NCBI GenBank assembly: GCA_026985735.1
Contig: JALSPW010000160.1
Location: forward strand, 1-39,881
Direction: 5' to 3'
From: Saprospiraceae bacterium
GTDB taxonomy: Bacteria; Bacteroidota; Bacteroidia; Chitinophagales; Saprospiraceae
DNA: 39,881 nt
The position numbers and the translations under genes are program-made. Under the pieces are notes generated by a model, which worked only from the letters and a program-made list of their open reading frames with translations, was not told where the DNA came from and did no database searches. Of the stretch, positions 8,411 to 15,599 are shown one piece after another (within the stretch, counting starts at the first letter, position 1; each line of letters opens with the position of its first letter).

Positions 8411-8440
8411 TTGGTTAATTGGATAAAATATGTACTTTTG
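8411..8440 (+). promoter_or_regulatory. Promoter of the DUF5916 gene (TTG / 19 nt / TACTTTTG)
   Basis: A TTG at 8411-8413 and TACTTTTG at 8433-8440, 19 nt apart, match the Bacteroidota -33/-7 pair. The position decides the start of the next gene: the frame is open from a TTG at 8419, but that codon lies inside the promoter, so translation must begin at 8449 or later. Confidence 0.7.
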
Positions 8441-8463
8441 AGGCACAAATGATGTACAGGGAA

Positions 8464-10653
8464 ATGAAGCGAAATTCAAAAGTCATATATGTAGTAATAT
8501 TAGCATTTTTATCAATGCAAATAGTGGGGTATTCTCAAATAAATAAACCTGATTCTATCTATGCACATGAAATTCACAAAAATATTGTTTTTGATGGAAA
8601 ATTGAATGATGAAAGTTGGATAAATGCAATATCTATTACTAATTTTCGTCAAAGAGAGATGGAAGAAGGTGCTGCTCCAACGGAAAAAACAAAAGTGGCC
8701 ATTCTTTATGATAAAAATAATTTGTATATAGGCTTTTGGGGATTTGATTCCAATCCTGAAAAATTGGTTTCAAAAGAGATGAAAAGAGATTTTAAATGGG
8801 GTGGGGAAGACAATTTTGAATTTATACTCGGTACATACAATGACAGTAGGAATGGATTTTTGTTTGTAATTAATCCTAATGGTGCTAGAGCTGACGCTTT
8901 AGTTGGTAATGAGGGCAATGAATTCATTAAAGATTGGAATGGAGTTTGGGATGTGAAGACAACTATAAATAACAAAGGATGGTTTGCTGAAATTATTATC
9001 CCATTTTCTACTTTGAGTTTTCAAAAGAAAAGTATTCAGAATTGGCAAATAAATTTTGAAAGAAATATTAGGAGAAAAAACGAGCAATTGCTTTGGCAAG
9101 GATACCTGAGACAATTTGAAATAGAAAATATATCTCATGCAGGCACATTGGTCGGATTAAATGGTATAAAATCAAATACTAATATTGAAGTCAAACCATA
9201 TATCACTACGGGCATTGAATTAGATGATATAAATAATTTGGAAAAAATCATAAAAACCGGAGGTGAAGCTAATATTAATATAACTCCAACGATAAAATTG
9301 AACCTAACAGTCAATACTGATTTTGCTCAAGTAGAAGCTGATGATGCTAAAGTTAATTTGTCTAGGTTTAATTTATATTATAAAGAGAAACGCCAATTTT
9401 TTTTAGAAGGATCAAATTATTTTCAATTTAAAACAAGCCATAGAAATTATGTTTTTTATTCGAGAAGAATTGGATTGGAAAATGGTGCTAAAATACCCGT
9501 TTATGGAGGAGTGAGATTATTTGGGAAAATAGGAAAAAACAATATAGGGTTTATGTCATTGCAGACCGGTAAGGTCAAAGCCGATTTTACTGATGACAGC
9601 TTGGATATAAAATCTACAAATTTCTCTGTTTTAAGATATAGACGAGATATATTGAATAAATCAAGTGCAGGTTTTATCATAACCTCCAAAATCCGAGAAG
9701 ATGGTCGTAAGAATATCGTATATGGAGGAGATTTTAATTATACAACCTCCAAGTTTTTAGGAGATAAGAATTTTGCATTTGGTCTTTCTTTAGCAAAGTC
9801 CTTTACAGATGGCATGGACAATGCGAAGTCATTAACCTATAATTCATATATAGCTTATTTCAATGATGATGTAAAAGCTATTGGCTCAATTACCGGTGTG
9901 CAAGAGAATTATAATGCAGAGATGGGCTTTTCCAGACGAACTCAATACCGTTCATACTTTACAACCCTAGAATTTAATCCGCGATTTAAAGCAGTAGACT
10001 TTGTTCGTAATTTTACTTTTATTCCATATGAATTTGTGACTTATGTGGATGATAAGACAGGTGACTTACAAACGCTGTGGTACGAGTTTACTCCTTTGGG
10101 AATCGTATTACAGTCCGGTGATGAAATAGCTTTTAGATATCAAAAAACTTATGAAAATATTGACGAAAGTTTTGAAATATTTCAAGATATTAATGTACCC
10201 CGGGGACAATATTGGAATAACGGTTATGAAATAGAGATAAGTTCTTTTAAAGGAAGACGAATTACCGGAGATTTTCAGATTAATTATGAAGGGTTTTATG
10301 ATGGTAAGAGAACATCTACTCAATGGGGTATGAATATAAATGTAAATAAACACATGAACTTTAATTTTAATTGGAACAGGAATTATATTGAATTTTCTAA
10401 AGAAAAATTTGTTGTTCATGAATTGGGGGGTAAGATTGTGTATGCATTAAATCCTAAGTTAAATACTAGTCTTTTTGGACAATGGAATAATGAGGATAAA
10501 GAGATTATTCTCAATTACAGGGTTAATTGGATACCAAAAATAGGAAGTAATTTTTATTTTGTTATTAATCAATTATTGGATCATGAGACAGGTCGTTATA
10601 AACTTAAAAAAACTACGTTATTGGTTAAATTCGTTTGGAGATTTACCGCCTAA
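8464..10653 (+). CDS. DUF5916 outer-membrane protein with N-terminal CBM9-like domain
   Basis: 730 aa from ATG 8464, which gives a clean signal peptide (MKRNSKVIYVVILAFLS, ending near GYSQ). ATGs at 8449 and 8452 are alternatives; earlier codons fall inside the promoter. Residues about 35-220 are a carbohydrate-binding family 9-like domain (VFDGKLNDESW, VAILYDKNNLYIGFWGFDS, DDNFEF-type metal loop, GWFAEIIIPFSTL). The rest is DUF5916, marked by LTVNTDFAQVEADDAKVNLS and YYKEKRQFFLEGSNYFQF, a predicted outer-membrane beta-barrel ending in the aromatic strand LVKFVWRF. The family is common in Bacteroidota; a substrate is not known and a role in glycan or envelope handling is only a guess. A MITE-like element starts 27 nt after the stop. 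Confidence 0.9.
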   Translation: MKRNSKVIYVVILAFLSMQIVGYSQINKPDSIYAHEIHKNIVFDGKLNDESWINAISITNFRQREMEEGAAPTEKTKVAILYDKNNLYIGFWGFDSNPEKLVSKEMKRDFKWGGEDNFEFILGTYNDSRNGFLFVINPNGARADALVGNEGNEFIKDWNGVWDVKTTINNKGWFAEIIIPFSTLSFQKKSIQNWQINFERNIRRKNEQLLWQGYLRQFEIENISHAGTLVGLNGIKSNTNIEVKPYITTGIELDDINNLEKIIKTGGEANINITPTIKLNLTVNTDFAQVEADDAKVNLSRFNLYYKEKRQFFLEGSNYFQFKTSHRNYVFYSRRIGLENGAKIPVYGGVRLFGKIGKNNIGFMSLQTGKVKADFTDDSLDIKSTNFSVLRYRRDILNKSSAGFIITSKIREDGRKNIVYGGDFNYTTSKFLGDKNFAFGLSLAKSFTDGMDNAKSLTYNSYIAYFNDDVKAIGSITGVQENYNAEMGFSRRTQYRSYFTTLEFNPRFKAVDFVRNFTFIPYEFVTYVDDKTGDLQTLWYEFTPLGIVLQSGDEIAFRYQKTYENIDESFEIFQDINVPRGQYWNNGYEIEISSFKGRRITGDFQINYEGFYDGKRTSTQWGMNINVNKHMNFNFNWNRNYIEFSKEKFVVHELGGKIVYALNPKLNTSLFGQWNNEDKEIILNYRVNWIPKIGSNFYFVINQLLDHETGRYKLKKTTLLVKFVWRFTA

Positions 10654-10679
10654 GCTTTTTGCTATTTGACTTTTGTATA

Positions 10680-10843
10680 TAGTGCCTGTCTGCAAAGTCA
10701 TTAAAATTTAAAAATAATCTTTTTGCGATATTTTTACTTTTTTCAAATTACTGATGCTAAGGCATCACTAATCCTCAGAAAGACAAAAATCTCATCAAAA
10801 ATCTTTATTTTTCAAAAATCAAGCACTTTATAGACAGACACTA
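10680..10843. mobile_element. Complete MITE-like element with TA target duplication (copy B)
   Basis: A 160-bp non-coding unit (10682-10841) bounded by terminal inverted repeats GTGCCTGTCTGCAAAGT (left) and, on the other strand from the right, GTGTCTGTCTATAAAGT: 14 of 17 bases agree. Both ends are flanked by TA (10680-10681 and 10842-10843), the target duplication typical of IS630/Tc1-mariner elements. Inside is a small hairpin, TGATGC/GCATCA (10752-10767). There is no ORF, so it is non-autonomous. Related ends occur at 4475-4514, 15326-15360 and 15534-15553. The pruA promoter starts 6 nt after the right TA. Confidence 0.75.
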
Positions 10844-10848
10844 ATTAA

Positions 10849-10880
10849 TTTGGATTGTAATTCTTATTTTGATATCTTCG
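10849..10880 (+). promoter_or_regulatory. pruA: Promoter of pruA (TTTG / 20 nt / TATCTTCG)
   Basis: TTTG at 10849-10852 and TATCTTCG at 10873-10880 with a 20-nt spacer fit the Bacteroidota promoter pattern with a single change (TTCG for TTTG). The same TATCTTCGC box precedes the isocitrate dehydrogenase gene. The leader is about 36-41 nt. Confidence 0.6.
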
Positions 10881-10921
10881 CGAAATAATTTTTTTATAAA
10901 AACACAATAAATATATAAATT

Positions 10922-12547
10922 ATGGCTAATGCAATATTTAGGGTGCCGAACCCCACTAATGAACCGGTATTGACTTATGCGCCGGGTACAGTAGAAAGAG
11001 ATGAAGTACAGGCAATGCTTAAAAAATTAAAATCGGAAAAATGGGATATTCCTATGATTATAGGAGGGAAAGAAATAAAAACTGGCAAAACAGCTAAAAT
11101 TCACCCGCCTCATGAACTTTCTCATACACTTGGAGAGTATCATTTAGGTACTTCAGAGCATGTCCAAATGGCAATTGATGCAGCTATGAAAGCAAAAAAG
11201 AATTGGGAGAATATGCCTTGGGAGGATAGAGCAGCTATATTTTTAAAAGCAGCTGATTTACTATCCGGACCTTTCAGAGCTAAAATGAATGCCGCGACAA
11301 TGTTGGGTCAATCAAAAAATGTATTCCAGGCAGAAATTGATGCTGTTGCAGAATGGGCAGATTTTCTACGATATAATGTGTTGTATATGACACAGATTTA
11401 TCAAGAGCAACCGTTTAGCCCGAAAGATACATGGAATAGAGTTGAGTATAGACCTCTTGAAGGATTTGTCTTCGCACTAACTCCATTTAATTTTACTTCA
11501 ATAGCAGGAAATTTACCCGGAGCACCTGCATTAATGGGCAATACTGTTGTATGGAAGCCTGCAAGAACTCAAATATATTCAGCTAGAGTAATAATGGAAA
11601 TATTCAAAGAAGCAGGATTGCCGGATGGTGTTATTAATATGATAAACGTGGGAGGTGCCACCGCAGGTAAAGTTATTTTTGAGCACAAAGATTTTGGAGG
11701 ACTCCACTTTACAGGTTCGATGGAAACATTTCAATACCTATGGAAAAAAATCGGTGAGAATATAAGTAAGTATAAATCTTTTCCGCGAATAGTCGGTGAA
11801 ACAGGAGGTAAAGATTTTGTAATGGTACATAATAGCGCGGATGCTAAACAAGTTGCTACGGCACTTACAAGAGGAGCATTTGAATACCAAGGACAAAAGT
11901 GTTCAGCTGCTTCAAGAGCATATATACCAAAAAGCATGTGGGATGATGTACTTAAATATCTTAAAGAAGACCTGGATTCATTTAAAAAAGGAACGGTAGA
12001 AGACTTTTCAAATTTCTTCAATGCTGTAATTGATGAAAGTGCTTTTGACAATATTACTTGGTATATAGAAGAAGCAAAAAAAGATAAAGGAGCAGAAGTG
12101 ATTATTGGCGGATCTTATGATAAATCTAAAGGCTATTTTATTGATCCTACTGTTATAAAAACAGATGATCCCCATTACAGAACAATGGAAGAAGAAATTT
12201 TCGGACCTGTTTTGACAATATATACTTATGATGATAAAGATTATGAGAATACTTTGCAAATACTGGATAATACATCGCCATATGGATTGACCGGAGCAAT
12301 TTTTGCAAAAGATAGAGACGCTATACTTCTTGCTGTAGATAAACTTAGAAATGCCGCAGGTAACTTCTATATCAATGATAAACCAACCGGGGCAGTCGTA
12401 GGACAACAGCCTTTTGGAGGAGCCAGAGCTTCAGGAACAAATGACAAGGCAGGTTCATCATTAAACCTATATAGATGGATATCTCCTCGTACTATTAAAG
12501 AGAATTTTGTCACACCAACAGATTACAGATATCCGTTTTTGGGATAA
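10922..12547 (+). CDS. pruA: L-glutamate gamma-semialdehyde (1-pyrroline-5-carboxylate) dehydrogenase
   Basis: 541 aa, the full length of the stand-alone enzyme. It oxidises glutamate semialdehyde, from proline or ornithine breakdown, to glutamate with NAD+. Clear aldehyde dehydrogenase motifs are TPFNFTSIAGNLPG, GNTVVWKPA, FTGSMETFQ, the general-base Glu in VGETGGKDF (E293), the catalytic Cys in GQKCSAASR (C327), EEEIFGPVL and PFGGARASGTND. The N-terminus (NAIFRVPNPTNEPV, YAPGTVER) is that of the P5C dehydrogenase branch. No proline dehydrogenase (PutA-like) gene lies in the window. The gene has its own promoter and is closed by a strong terminator at 12589, so it is monocistronic. Confidence 0.97.
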   Translation: MANAIFRVPNPTNEPVLTYAPGTVERDEVQAMLKKLKSEKWDIPMIIGGKEIKTGKTAKIHPPHELSHTLGEYHLGTSEHVQMAIDAAMKAKKNWENMPWEDRAAIFLKAADLLSGPFRAKMNAATMLGQSKNVFQAEIDAVAEWADFLRYNVLYMTQIYQEQPFSPKDTWNRVEYRPLEGFVFALTPFNFTSIAGNLPGAPALMGNTVVWKPARTQIYSARVIMEIFKEAGLPDGVINMINVGGATAGKVIFEHKDFGGLHFTGSMETFQYLWKKIGENISKYKSFPRIVGETGGKDFVMVHNSADAKQVATALTRGAFEYQGQKCSAASRAYIPKSMWDDVLKYLKEDLDSFKKGTVEDFSNFFNAVIDESAFDNITWYIEEAKKDKGAEVIIGGSYDKSKGYFIDPTVIKTDDPHYRTMEEEIFGPVLTIYTYDDKDYENTLQILDNTSPYGLTGAIFAKDRDAILLAVDKLRNAAGNFYINDKPTGAVVGQQPFGGARASGTNDKAGSSLNLYRWISPRTIKENFVTPTDYRYPFLG

Positions 12548-12588
12548 TATTAGTGAAAAAAATGTAAAATTCTATAATGGTATTATAC

Positions 12589-12624
12589 AATAGCCGTCAA
12601 GTGTACTCTTGATGGCTATTTTGT
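12589..12624 (+). terminator. Intrinsic terminator of pruA
   Basis: Inverted repeat AATAGCCGTCAAG / CTTGATGGCTATT (one G-T pair) around a 6-nt loop TGTACT, followed by TTGTT. It lies 41 nt after the pruA stop. Confidence 0.85.
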
Positions 12625-12726
12625 TACATATTCTACATATTATATAAAATTATATATGAAATTGTAAGAATTCGATAAAAATGGATTTGATTTTTATCGC
12701 AATTTTGCATTAGAGATACCTATTAA

Positions 12727-12754
12727 TACCAAATGCTACCAATATGGTTTGGTA
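12727..12754. promoter_or_regulatory. Inverted repeat in the leader of the CsgG/FlgO-like gene
   Basis: TACCAAA (12727-12733) and TTTGGTA (12748-12754) are exact inverted 7-mers, and between them ACCA-ATA-TGGT is a second small inverted repeat. The site lies 45-73 nt before the ATG at 12800. It could be an operator or a leader stem-loop; there is no further evidence. Confidence 0.3.
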
Positions 12755-12799
12755 AAAGGGTTTAATCTAATATTATTATTTAATATAAAATACGAAATT

Positions 12800-13918
12800 A
12801 TGAAAAGTCAAATTATTATTTTGAAGACAATTATTTTGTTTGTGATTTTCAGTTTTGCAACCAATATAAATGCACAAAGTGGAAAATTTAAAAAAAGGAT
12901 AGGGGTTTTGTCGGTAAAAGTAACAAATTTGGGTATAAATAATACCCAAGCAGCTAAACTACTTAGAAATGCTCTCATTGAACTAGATACATTCGAAGTG
13001 ATAGATGAATACGATATGCTTGATGTAATTGATGATTCTGATGTTGATTATACTGACTGTTATAGTACAAAATGTTTAGTCAATATTGGTAAGACAATGA
13101 AAGCGGATTATATGCTGACAGGATCAGTTGAAAAGCTTTTGGATAAAATTATTGTTTCCCTTAGGATTATTGATATAAAAAACAACAGAATTTCAAAGCG
13201 GAAATTGACAGAATTCATTTATGTAGAAGAAAGATTAAAAGATATGTTAAAAATCACTTTGAATGAATTGATGGATAGGCCAGTAGATAAAACGCTAAGA
13301 GAAGCATTGATAAAGGAAAATCAGTATGAAAGTAATATAAATATTCCGAATATTGAAAAACTTTCACTTACCGGACCAAGAATAGGAATAAATATCTTGA
13401 CCGGAGATGAAGCGACTATTTATAAGGATAAGGAAAAAGATGGAGGATTTGATGGAAGACCTATTTTGTTTCAATTCGGGTATCAGTTTGAAGTAAGTTA
13501 TTTAAATGCAGGTAAGCTTCAGGCATTATTTGAAATAATACCGGTGGTTAGTGGAGTAGATCAGGGTAGAATTATTCCTAGTTTGACGCTTTTAAATGGG
13601 ATTAGATTGAATACTAATGGATTTGAATTTGCTGTTGGACCAACTTTTATATTGACTAAGAAAGCGGAAGGGTATATCAATCCTGATGGCAAATGGATTT
13701 TAAAAAAGGATTCTGATTCGGAAAATGTGGATTTTCAAAGTAGACTAGACAGTAGAGGAGAACCGTTTTTAGATACAGGATTAGTATTAGGTTTTGGAAA
13801 AAGCTTTAAATCAGGTAAAGTGAATTTCCCTGTCAATATATTTATGGTCTTGAAGAAGAAGGATATTCAATTTGGACTATCTTTAGGTTTTAATGCAAGT
13901 AGTTTGCATAAAAAATAA
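12800..13918 (+). CDS. Exported CsgG/FlgO-like protein with C-terminal barrel-like region
   Basis: 372 aa from ATG 12800. The frame is open back to 12749, but the 17 extra residues precede a clear signal peptide (core IIILKTIILFVIFSFA, cleavage near NAQ), so 12800 is the better start. Residues about 30-170 resemble the nucleotide-binding-like fold of CsgG/FlgO/TolB N-terminal proteins: KKRIGVLSVKVTNLG, RNALIELDTFEVIDEYDM, DCYSTKCLVNIGKTMKADYMLTGSVEKL. The paired Cys in DCYSTKC could form a disulfide. Residues about 190-372 are beta-rich with alternating patterns (QFGYQFEVSYL, LLNGIRLNTNGFEFAVGPTFIL), consistent with a small outer-membrane barrel or periplasmic beta domain. Its job is unknown. 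It is a single gene, closed by a terminator at 13961. Confidence 0.65.
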   Translation: MKSQIIILKTIILFVIFSFATNINAQSGKFKKRIGVLSVKVTNLGINNTQAAKLLRNALIELDTFEVIDEYDMLDVIDDSDVDYTDCYSTKCLVNIGKTMKADYMLTGSVEKLLDKIIVSLRIIDIKNNRISKRKLTEFIYVEERLKDMLKITLNELMDRPVDKTLREALIKENQYESNINIPNIEKLSLTGPRIGINILTGDEATIYKDKEKDGGFDGRPILFQFGYQFEVSYLNAGKLQALFEIIPVVSGVDQGRIIPSLTLLNGIRLNTNGFEFAVGPTFILTKKAEGYINPDGKWILKKDSDSENVDFQSRLDSRGEPFLDTGLVLGFGKSFKSGKVNFPVNIFMVLKKKDIQFGLSLGFNASSLHKK

Positions 13919-13960
13919 TTCGTTTATCATCGTTTTTATAACACTTATTTGTTAATTCGA

Positions 13961-13995
13961 CTCCGCTAAAACGATCTTTTAGCGGAGATTTTTTA
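13961..13995 (+). terminator. Intrinsic terminator of the CsgG/FlgO-like gene
   Basis: Perfect 11-bp stem CTCCGCTAAAA / TTTTAGCGGAG with a 5-nt loop CGATC, followed by ATTTTTTA. It starts 43 nt after the stop codon at 13918. Confidence 0.92.
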
Positions 13996-14035
13996 TTGAA
14001 TTTAAGAAATATTTAACTATTGGGTTAAAAAGTTT

Positions 14036-14043
14036 TAAGTTTG
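14036..14043 (+). promoter_or_regulatory. -7 box of the lipoprotein gene
   Basis: TAAGTTTG fits TAnnTTTG exactly and ends 59 nt before the ATG at 14103. The nearest TTG (14020) is closer than the usual spacing, so the assignment rests on the -7 box only. Confidence 0.45.
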
Positions 14044-14102
14044 TAACAATTATATTGAGACAAACTACATAATAATATACTATAACCCTTAAATTTAATA
14101 AA

Positions 14103-15278
14103 ATGAAAAACTTAATTTATTTAATCGGTATTTTGATTTTTACCAGCTCTTGTACATCTGTTAGAAAATTAGTTGAACAGGGAAAATACGATGAGGCAAT
14201 CGTATATTCAATTAAAAAAGTACAAGGCAAAAAGAATAAGAAAAAGAAATATGTGGTAGCTATTGAAAAAGCTTTTGCTAAAGTGACCGAAAGAGATCTT
14301 AATAGAATTGCTTTTCTGAAAAAAAGAAGAAAAGGGGCTTATTGGGCAGAGATATATTCTATTTCAAATAAGATGAAATCAAGACAAAATCGAATAGAGC
14401 CTTTACTGCCGCTAGTGAGTAAAGATGGCTATAGAGCAAAATTTAAATTTGTGAGAACAGAACCAATAATAATTGAGGCTGCTGAGAATGCTGCTGCTTA
14501 TTATTACAAAAATTCCAATATGCTATTGAGACGAGCAGAGAAGGGAAATAAAGATGCTGCAAGACAAGCGTACAATGAATTGAAGAAAATAAGCGAATAT
14601 AAATCAAATTATAAAGACACAAAACAACTGATTGCAAAAGCTTACTCATTGGGTCAAGAGTTGGTATTAATAGATGTTGTCAATAGATCACAAATACTTC
14701 TGCCTAAAAGATTTTATAGAGAAATAAAAGATATTAATACTTCATCTTTGGACAGCAAATGGATGAAATTTTTTACAAAAGAAGATGCAGTAAATACAAA
14801 ATATGATTTTAGTATTAAATTGACAATTGGAGAAATTGATATTTCTCCAGAGAGAGAGACGATAAGAGAGTTTGAAGAATCGAAAAAAATAAAAGATGGA
14901 TTTTCATATGTTTATGATTCCAACGGAAATGTTGCAAAAGATTCTTTAGGTAATGATATTAAAGAAGATAGATTTGCCACAGTAAGTGCCAAAGTATTTG
15001 AATTATATCGGTATAAAGCAGCTAATGTCAGAGGAAATTTGATTATAAAAGACATTAATAAAAGAAGTGTTTATAAATCCGTGCCAATTAATGTAGATGC
15101 TGTATTTGAATCTTATGCTTCTAGATTTGAAGGTAATCGCAAAGCTCTTTCTAAAGAAACGATAAGAAGGTTAAGAAGTCATCCTGAGAGTTTCCCTTCA
15201 AATTCAGAACTCTTACTTTTAGCAGTAGATGATCTAAAAAATATATTGCTAAATGAATTAAAATCAAAATTCAAATAA
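14103..15278 (+). CDS. Predicted lipoprotein, Bacteroidota-type, unknown function
   Basis: 391 aa. A lipoprotein signal peptide (IYLIGILIFTSSC, lipobox TSSC with Cys 17) predicts lipid anchoring. Just after it, VRKLVEQGKYDEAIVYSIKKV is a TPR-like helix pair, and the first 200 residues are helical and very basic (GKKNKKKKYV, FLKKRRKGAYW). The second half is more beta-rich (YDFSIKLTIGEIDISPERE, VRGNLIIKDINKRSVYKSVPI) and the protein ends in a helix. I recognise the general pattern of Bacteroidota TPR-like lipoproteins but no named family. It is a single gene with its own -7 box; the convergent isocitrate dehydrogenase gene lies beyond a 314-nt non-coding gap. Confidence 0.75.
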   Translation: MKNLIYLIGILIFTSSCTSVRKLVEQGKYDEAIVYSIKKVQGKKNKKKKYVVAIEKAFAKVTERDLNRIAFLKKRRKGAYWAEIYSISNKMKSRQNRIEPLLPLVSKDGYRAKFKFVRTEPIIIEAAENAAAYYYKNSNMLLRRAEKGNKDAARQAYNELKKISEYKSNYKDTKQLIAKAYSLGQELVLIDVVNRSQILLPKRFYREIKDINTSSLDSKWMKFFTKEDAVNTKYDFSIKLTIGEIDISPERETIREFEESKKIKDGFSYVYDSNGNVAKDSLGNDIKEDRFATVSAKVFELYRYKAANVRGNLIIKDINKRSVYKSVPINVDAVFESYASRFEGNRKALSKETIRRLRSHPESFPSNSELLLLAVDDLKNILLNELKSKFK

Positions 15279-15325
15279 TGCCAAACCGTTATCAAGATGG
15301 TAAAATAGAAAAAAATTAGTTGAGT

Positions 15326-15360
15326 GTTTTGAAATTCAAGTACTTTATAGACATACACTA
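15326..15360 (+). repeat. Solo right end of the MITE-like element (copy C)
   Basis: TCAAGTACTTTATAGACATA runs to CAC and a flanking TA (15359-15360). It matches the right end of the complete element (10815-10843) with only a few changes (A for C, T for G). No left end is present. Confidence 0.65.
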
Positions 15361-15473
15361 CATAGTGAAAGAACCGATTCATCAAAATCGGATTAGTGTT
15401 TTTGAAACCGGCTTTGAAGTAATACTAACGCGTGCTATTAAGTCCTACTTTACGTATATATTTGAAATGTAAC

Positions 15474-15516
15474 AAATAAAATTGAAACACCTTTAAAAGG
15501 TGTCTCAATTTTATTT
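15474..15516. terminator. Strong bidirectional terminator hairpin
   Basis: Outer arms AAATAAAATTGA / TCAATTTTATTT (12 bp, perfect), one A-C mismatch, then inner arms ACACCTT / AAGGTGT around a 3-nt loop. T-rich tracts lie in the arms on both strands, so it can stop transcription from the lipoprotein gene (plus) and from isocitrate dehydrogenase (minus). Confidence 0.85.
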
Positions 15517-15533
15517 GCGGTAAAAAAGTCCTG

Positions 15534-15553
15534 TAGTGTCTGCCTGGTGCTTT
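15534..15553 (+). repeat. Degenerate solo left end of the MITE-like element (copy D)
   Basis: TA (15534-15535) followed by GTGTCTGCCTGGTGCTTT. This matches the family terminus GTGTCTGTCTATAAAGTGCTT if five bases are missing after CT. It is weaker than the other copies. Confidence 0.45.
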
Positions 15554-15571
15554 CTTATATCGAATCAATTA

Positions 15572-15599
15572 ATTGTAAGTATTTTTTCATACTTACAAT
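15572..15599 (-). other. Perfect stem-loop spanning the isocitrate dehydrogenase stop codon
   Basis: ATTGTAAGTAT (15572-15582) and ATACTTACAAT (15589-15599) are perfect 11-bp arms around a 6-nt loop TTTTTC. The stop codon (15593-15595) lies in one arm. There is no T tract after it on the minus strand, so it looks more like a 3' mRNA-stabilising or recoding-type structure than a terminator. Confidence 0.6.

Larger units (their letters stand above)
15279..15592. other. Non-coding gap of 314 bp between convergent genes
   Basis: No gene is seen. The stretch holds two solo ends of the MITE-like family (15326-15360 and 15534-15553), a weak stem (CCGATT/AATCGG, 15374-15391), and a strong bidirectional terminator (15474-15516). 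The stem-loop over the isocitrate dehydrogenase stop codon begins at 15572. Confidence 0.7.

Noticed and set aside
8419-8463. N-terminal extension of the DUF5916 protein from a TTG codon
   Set aside because: The extension overlaps a well-formed promoter and precedes the signal peptide, so it is not translated.
15374-15391. Stem CCGATT/AATCGG as a terminator of the lipoprotein gene
   Set aside because: Only 6 bp with a 6-nt loop and no proper T tract directly after; the hairpin at 15474 is far stronger.
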